30,765 nt of DNA from an uncultured Bacilli bacterium (GTDB lineage Bacteria > Bacillota_I > Bacilli_A > RF39 > UBA660). The stretch's first letter is position 1. Each line of letters starts with the position of its first letter. Location: contig CAJTLA010000002.1 in NCBI GenBank assembly GCA_910576985.1, forward strand, positions 1-30,765. Direction: 5' to 3'. Below are positions 30,747 through 30,765 of this stretch, piece after piece. A program made the position numbers and the translations under genes. The notes beneath the pieces are model-generated. The model saw only the letters and a list, made by a program, of their open reading frames with translations, searched no databases and was not told the origin of the DNA.

Positions 30747-30765
30747 TTCATTCTTTTTATTTTCG

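Larger units (their letters stand above)
30652..30765. repeat. Tandem 36-bp direct repeat carrying parS sites
   Basis: Sequence is exactly periodic at 36 bp from 30652 to the last base, 3.2 units with no mismatch, and the last bases begin a further unit. Each unit contains one 16-bp parS flanked by T-rich spacer, so the repeat is contiguous rather than repeat-spacer. The window ends inside it, so the true copy number is unknown. Confidence 0.95.

Noticed and set aside
30652..30765. CRISPR-like 36-bp periodic array at the right edge
   Set aside because: The period is 36 bp, a usual CRISPR repeat size, but copies are head-to-tail with no unique spacers, and each unit contains a perfect parS; no cas genes are in the window.
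1..30765. Defence island, prophage, insertion sequence or integrated element
   Set aside because: Nearly all genes are identified housekeeping genes in conserved order; no transposase, integrase, phage structural or restriction gene was seen.
1..30765. oriC with DnaA boxes inside the window
   Set aside because: No cluster of TTATCCACA-type boxes, dnaA or dnaN was seen; the parS array hints the origin is near but outside.

Overview
The window is a gene-dense, very AT-rich stretch of bacterial chromosome. It carries core housekeeping genes of a low-GC Gram-positive (Firmicutes/Bacillota-type) bacterium. The evidence is the gene content and order, which match the neighbourhood of the Bacillus subtilis replication origin, together with AGGAGG-type ribosome binding sites, a methionine T-box and SpoVT and BofA homologues. 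TGA is used as a stop codon (rsmA, tatD, dut, pth), so this is not the Mycoplasma code. Strong AT bias, a minimal 73-nt SRP RNA and sporulation genes outside any visible sporulation cluster would suit an uncultured Bacilli/Erysipelotrichia/Tenericutes-like lineage; that placement is inference.

Nearly everything is transcribed leftward (minus strand); only gpsA and ppaC run rightward. From right to left: the right edge holds three consensus parS sites (ParB-binding centromeres) in perfect 36-bp direct repeats running off the window. Next come the SRP RNA and tadA, then a long cluster, dnaX-ybaB-recR-bofA-holB-ricT-trmN6-rsmI-pth-mfd (replication clamp loader, recombination, RNA modification, transcription-coupled repair). 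A bidirectional terminator separates mfd from convergent ppaC. Then come spoVT, a methionine T-box that leads into dut-metG, and a small membrane protein gene.

The centre is a partition operon, parA-parB-mscS-yyzM(DUF951)-abgT, followed by ychF and a Fic-family gene, and then the rpsF-ssb-rpsR operon with its own strong promoter and a hairpin at the start of its leader. gpsA converges on rpsR through a shared terminator. The left part is tatD, a YabE-like G5/3D-domain cell-wall protein, and the rsmA-ung-tilS-ftsH operon, which ends in a terminator at the left edge.

The gene order joins blocks that lie on both sides of oriC in B. subtilis (tadA-dnaX to metG-tatD-yabE-rsmA-tilS-ftsH on one side, parAB and rpsR-ssb-rpsF-ychF on the other) into one co-oriented run. 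With parS at the right edge, this suggests the origin lies to the right. rnmV and hprT are missing from their usual places. I found no mobile element, CRISPR array, rRNA, tRNA or recognised defence island. The points that stand out are the parS tandem array, the T-box placed ahead of dUTPase, a Fic protein lacking the catalytic histidine, an SSB without the usual C-terminal DDLPF-type tip, and a dUTPase with an Asp-to-Glu change in motif 3.
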